DNA from: an uncultured Porphyromonadaceae bacterium
GTDB taxonomy: Bacteria > Bacteroidota > Bacteroidia > Bacteroidales > Muribaculaceae
DNA: 6,468 nt
Assembly: GCA_947176285.1 (NCBI GenBank)
Contig: CAMWQF010000164.1
Span: forward strand, 1 to 6,468
Direction: 5' to 3'
Shown here: positions 5,343 through 6,468 of the stretch, piece after piece
Layout of the letters: every line of letters begins with the position of its first letter
Numbering within the stretch: position 1 is the first letter of the stretch
Notes under the pieces: model-generated
Told to the model about the DNA's origin: nothing
What the model saw: only the letters and a program-made list of their open reading frames with translations
Databases searched by the model: none
Translations under genes and position numbers: made by a program

Positions 5343-6467
5343 TCATTTGCCGTATTTCTTTTTCAGATATTCACGTAGTTTTGGAGAATCCTTGCCTTGA
5401 TATACCCGGTTGCGGTCGAATACAGTCCAACTGTCACCATCTGGAAAATCACGTTTTTCAAAACTCTCGGGGTCTGCTCCTTGAATTATAGAATCCTGAA
5501 AAAACACATTATTTTCATCCTTTCCATAATTAAAGTCTGAATGAGTTCCTCCTGCATAGGATGTGACAGTTACAGGTCGAAATGTGGTTGGATTTGCACC
5601 CTCTACCAATATGTTACTCCACCAAACATGCGATTTATCTTTATACCAATTATCTGAGATGTGCTCGAATGTTGAAGCATCTGAACCTGGCAAGATATGA
5701 AATTCTGAATCATAAATATTTGTACCATCAGAATACATCAATCTTCCTATTTGCGTAAGCTTAGTGTAATCTTTTATCTGTGTAGGTTTCCCTTTTTTGT
5801 AAGCTCTGTTCTTATCCTGTCCTATATAGAAATCCACTACTCTGAAAGTAGCCGGGTCTGCACCGGGTATCTCTTCACCCATAAAAAATACTCTATGTTT
5901 ATCGGCGGCATAGCATCCAGATTGAACAGGGCGATTTGCGTCTATTGGATGAAATGTCGGGTAATCGATGTTTGGAATAACCGTGCCATTCAGGTAATAA
6001 CCATTGTACTTATCTTTTCCCCAACTTGAATTTTCCCCTGAACTGTATTTCAGAATCTCAAATGTAGATTTATCTCTTACATTTAGAGCTTTGCCATCCC
6101 AATAAAAGTCTTTTTTATCTTCAGTAAGTCTATATGAATGAACTTTGAATGTAGTGGGATCGGCCTTATCGACCAATTCTCCTTCAAGATACACATGGGC
6201 TTTATCAGCTGCATACCAATTGCCAATAGCCATGAAAGAACTTCCGTCTGCTCCTTTTATAATATTACCTTTGTAGAACGCGTGTTTCTTGTCTCTACCG
6301 TAATCATCATCCAGTTCTTCAAAAGTCTTAGGGTCTGCTTCAACCTTCCATGAATTATGCCAGCTTCCTTCGTTCCAAGTATGCCATGTAACCTCCTTAC
6401 CGTCGTTTTTATACCCGACAGTGCATGATGTAAACGTCAATAATGCTGAGATTACGATAAATATTAA
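5343..6467 (-). CDS. DKNYY-repeat lipoprotein (5' end beyond the window)
   Basis: The frame runs off the right edge. The in-window N-terminus LIFIVISALLTFTSC is the hydrophobic core and lipobox of a lipoprotein signal, with the acylated Cys encoded at 6423-6425. The real start is therefore past 6468, and a TTG at 6438-6440 inside the signal is not the start. After the Cys (CTVGYKNDGK) there is no acidic export run, so the protein may stay facing the periplasm. The body is ten repeats of the DKNYY type: Asp of the D-K-x-x-x-[YFW] motif falls at residues 50, 79, 108, 143, 180, 209, 238, 268, 308 and 342, counted from that TTG codon. Seven units keep DK, and three have DG, DE or DR. Each is linked by a GADP-x-TF-like segment. 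The fold is probably an all-beta repeat with a binding or scaffold role, and the function of the family is not established. The gene leads the coupled membrane block, with one base to the next ATG. Confidence 0.9.
   Translation of the reverse strand, partial: LIFIVISALLTFTSCTVGYKNDGKEVTWHTWNEGSWHNSWKVEADPKTFEELDDDYGRDKKHAFYKGNIIKGADGSSFMAIGNWYAADKAHVYLEGELVDKADPTTFKVHSYRLTEDKKDFYWDGKALNVRDKSTFEILKYSSGENSSWGKDKYNGYYLNGTVIPNIDYPTFHPIDANRPVQSGCYAADKHRVFFMGEEIPGADPATFRVVDFYIGQDKNRAYKKGKPTQIKDYTKLTQIGRLMYSDGTNIYDSEFHILPGSDASTFEHISDNWYKDKSHVWWSNILVEGANPTTFRPVTVTSYAGGTHSDFNYGKDENNVFFQDSIIQGADPESFEKRDFPDGDSWTVFDRNRVYQGKDSPKLREYLKKKYGK
5400..6320 (-). repeat. Ten tandem DKNYY-type coding repeats, basic period 29 residues
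   Basis: Within the lipoprotein gene, successive repeat Asp residues are spaced 29, 29, 35, 37, 29, 29, 30, 40 and 34 residues apart. The basic unit is thus about 29 residues (87 bases), with insertions in four units. The consensus is roughly Y-x-x-DK-x-x-x-[YF]-x-x-G-x-x-I-x-GADP-x-TF. The units have diverged at DNA level, so this is an old protein repeat rather than a recent DNA expansion. The coordinates are approximate outer bounds. Confidence 0.8.
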
Positions 6468-6468
6468 G

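Noticed and set aside
485..6320. CRISPR array or DNA-level tandem repeats.
   Set aside because: No regularly spaced identical DNA repeats were seen. The repeats in the lipoprotein gene are conserved only at protein level.
5751..6353. Plus-strand open frames of 92 and 71 codons opposite the repeat lipoprotein.
   Set aside because: The minus strand has an unmistakable ten-unit protein repeat. The plus frames are its shadows.
6438..6440. TTG as the start codon of the DKNYY-repeat gene.
   Set aside because: The frame stays open upstream to the window edge and encodes the hydrophobic core of a lipoprotein signal, so TTG is an internal Leu codon.

Overview
The window looks like Bacteroidales DNA (Bacteroides, Parabacteroides, Prevotella or a relative). 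The evidence is a DUF3873-type gene typical of Bacteroidales conjugative transposons, secretion and lipoprotein signals of Bacteroidetes style, mostly AT-rich leaders without Shine-Dalgarno sequences, and a DKNYY-repeat lipoprotein. It appears to sit where an integrative conjugative element (ICE) backbone meets a cargo block.

Left edge (1-455, plus strand): the 3' end of an unidentified gene (2-97) with many C/G-ending codons, a hairpin, then a short DUF3873-like gene (about 181-387) closed by a strong intrinsic terminator (411-455). The convergent spacer 388-523 holds no gene but is dense in inverted repeats.

The rest (524-6468, minus strand) is one unbroken co-directional array of ten genes, transcribed from right to left, with its promoter and first start codon beyond the right edge. 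In transcription order: a lipoprotein with ten DKNYY-type repeats (partial, 5343-6467); a 185-aa protein with four membrane segments; a 289-aa protein with three membrane segments and a large soluble domain; a 110-aa membrane protein; a 68-aa two-helix protein; a 225-aa protein with three membrane segments and a C-terminal domain; a 164-aa SUKH-like protein; a 215-aa soluble unknown; a 247-aa exported protein with four cysteines; and a 64-aa two-helix membrane protein.

The first six genes are packed with 4-nt ATGA overlaps or 1-nt gaps, and the last four are separated by 14-37 nt. The array therefore has two parts: a translationally coupled lipoprotein/membrane-protein module, and a looser tail.

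The best overall reading, which is inference, is an immunity-gene array of the kind found downstream of polymorphic or T6SS toxins and in acquired-interbacterial-defence islands on Bacteroidales ICEs. The SUKH-like gene is the main support. No toxin, nuclease, recombinase, tRNA, CRISPR array or insertion sequence is visible. Most of the membrane proteins match nothing I recognise, and the coupled block could be an undescribed envelope module.
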